From contig PLRZ01000681.1 of NCBI GenBank assembly GCA_003164075.1, positions 1-6,017 on the forward strand: a stretch of DNA of 6,017 bases. The letters run 5' to 3'. Positions 5,875-6,017 of this stretch are shown in pieces. The notes under the pieces are model-generated. The model did not search any database and was not told the origin of the DNA. It worked only from the letters and a program-made list of their open reading frames with translations. Within the stretch, counting starts at the first letter, position 1. Each line of letters opens with the position of its first letter. A program made the translations under genes and the position numbers. Source of the stretch: Bryobacterales bacterium (GTDB lineage Bacteria; Acidobacteriota; Terriglobia; Bryobacterales; Bryobacteraceae).

Positions 5875-5897
5875 ATCCCCAGATCGGTTACGCACCC
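5875..5897 (-). repeat. Right terminal inverted repeat
   Basis: It begins ATCCCCAGATCGG and ends ACGCACCC, the mirror of the left terminal repeat with one mismatch at C5891. Confidence 0.85.
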
Positions 5898-5906
5898 GCG
5901 GGGCTG
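5898..5906 (+). repeat. Right 9-bp direct repeat (target-site duplication)
   Basis: GCGGGGCTG begins at the base after the right terminal inverted repeat and is identical to 5713-5721. Match to the left copy runs one base further, but that base is already the first base of the left terminal repeat. Confidence 0.8.
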
Positions 5907-5928
5907 GCCGCTCTACCCGTTCATCGAC

Positions 5929-5934
5929 TATGAT
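5929..5934 (+). promoter_or_regulatory. Possible -10 box (TATGAT) for the plus-strand gene at 5941
   Basis: TATGAT matches TATAAT at 5 of 6 positions and ends 6 nt before the ATG, so transcription would begin at or next to the start codon (leaderless). No Shine-Dalgarno is visible, which agrees. The -35 window falls at about 5906-5911, at the edge of the right direct repeat, and shows no consensus. Confidence 0.3.
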
Positions 5935-5940
5935 CGAAAC

Positions 5941-6017
5941 ATGACTCGACGCGATCTGGGACGGCTCGCCGTGGGTACCGCGGCGCTGCTCCCCAAACGC
6001 CAGGCGCGGGCCGCGGC
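5941..6017 (+). CDS. Twin-arginine signal-bearing protein, N-terminus only
   Basis: Start of a gene running off the right edge; 25 codons are visible. The N-terminus MTRRDLGRLAVGTAALLP fits the Tat export motif [S/T]-R-R-x-[F/L]-x-[K/R] at residues 2-8 (T-R-R-D-L-G-R) followed by a moderately hydrophobic stretch, so the product is probably exported folded, perhaps with a cofactor. The mature protein is not in the window, so no function can be given. It is divergent from the phosphofructokinase gene, with the inserted element in the gap between them. Confidence 0.65.
   Translation, partial: MTRRDLGRLAVGTAALLPKRQARAA

Larger units (their letters stand above)
5722..5897. mobile_element. 176-bp MITE-like non-autonomous element
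   Basis: The element is bounded by 23-bp terminal inverted repeats (5722-5744 and 5875-5897; 22 of 23 paired, mismatch at 5728/5891) and flanked immediately by a 9-bp direct repeat, the hallmark of transposition with target duplication. It encodes no transposase and no credible protein. Two more nested inverted arms lie inside it (5766-5779 with 5845-5858; 5783-5792 with 5820-5829), so either strand can fold into one long interrupted hairpin with a loop at 5793-5819. A 9-bp duplication is known for several insertion-sequence families (for example IS1 and IS4 members), so the mobilising transposase cannot be named from this window. The element lies 43 nt from the ATG at 5941 and 81 nt from the ATG at 5640. 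Confidence 0.75.

Noticed and set aside
5697..5933. 78-codon plus-strand ORF in the intergenic region
   Set aside because: It runs through both terminal repeats, both nested arms and the direct repeats; its sequence is explained by the inserted palindromic element. It has no ribosome site or recognisable domain.
5930..5944. Four-codon mini-ORF (M-I-E-T) overlapping the ATG at 5941
   Set aside because: It lacks a ribosome site and overlaps the proposed -10 box. A start-stop overlap this short arises easily by chance.

Overview
This GC-rich 6 kb window looks like the chromosome of an acidobacterium of the Solibacter/Bryobacter group (Bryobacterales). The main evidence is the secreted protein at 1128-2999. 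Its C-terminal half matches the domain known as TIGR03437, first described as a large paralogous family in Candidatus Solibacter usitatus. It is joined to HAF-type extracellular repeats, which are also common there. The assignment rests on recognised domains, not on a search.

Layout. Five genes lie head to tail on the minus strand, read from right to left. (1) 4456-5640 is a phosphofructokinase-family enzyme with the two residues that mark pyrophosphate dependence. (2) 3809-4453 is a class I SAM methyltransferase starting (TTG) 2 nt after the kinase stop. (3) 2980-3753 is an uncharacterised protein with about six membrane segments. (4) 1128-2999 is a secreted HAF-repeat/TIGR03437 protein overlapping the end of the membrane protein by 20 nt. 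(5) 1-1052 is an exported serine hydrolase of the class C beta-lactamase type, cut by the left edge. A divergent plus-strand gene starts at 5941 with a twin-arginine signal and is cut by the right edge.

The intergenic region 5641-5940 is the most interesting part. It holds a 176-bp non-coding element (5722-5897) with 23-bp terminal inverted repeats (one mismatch), flanked exactly by a 9-bp direct repeat. This is the signature of a MITE-like insertion with a target-site duplication. Two further nested inverted arms lie inside it, so the whole element can fold into one long branched hairpin. Removing the element and one repeat leaves a 115-bp gap between the two divergent genes. A consensus TATAAT box for the kinase operon lies just outside the element.

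How the genes relate: the kinase and methyltransferase are cytoplasmic and probably co-transcribed. The membrane protein and HAF protein are probably translationally coupled and may work together at the envelope. The hydrolase may have its own promoter. I see no RNA genes, CRISPR array, transposase or phage genes.
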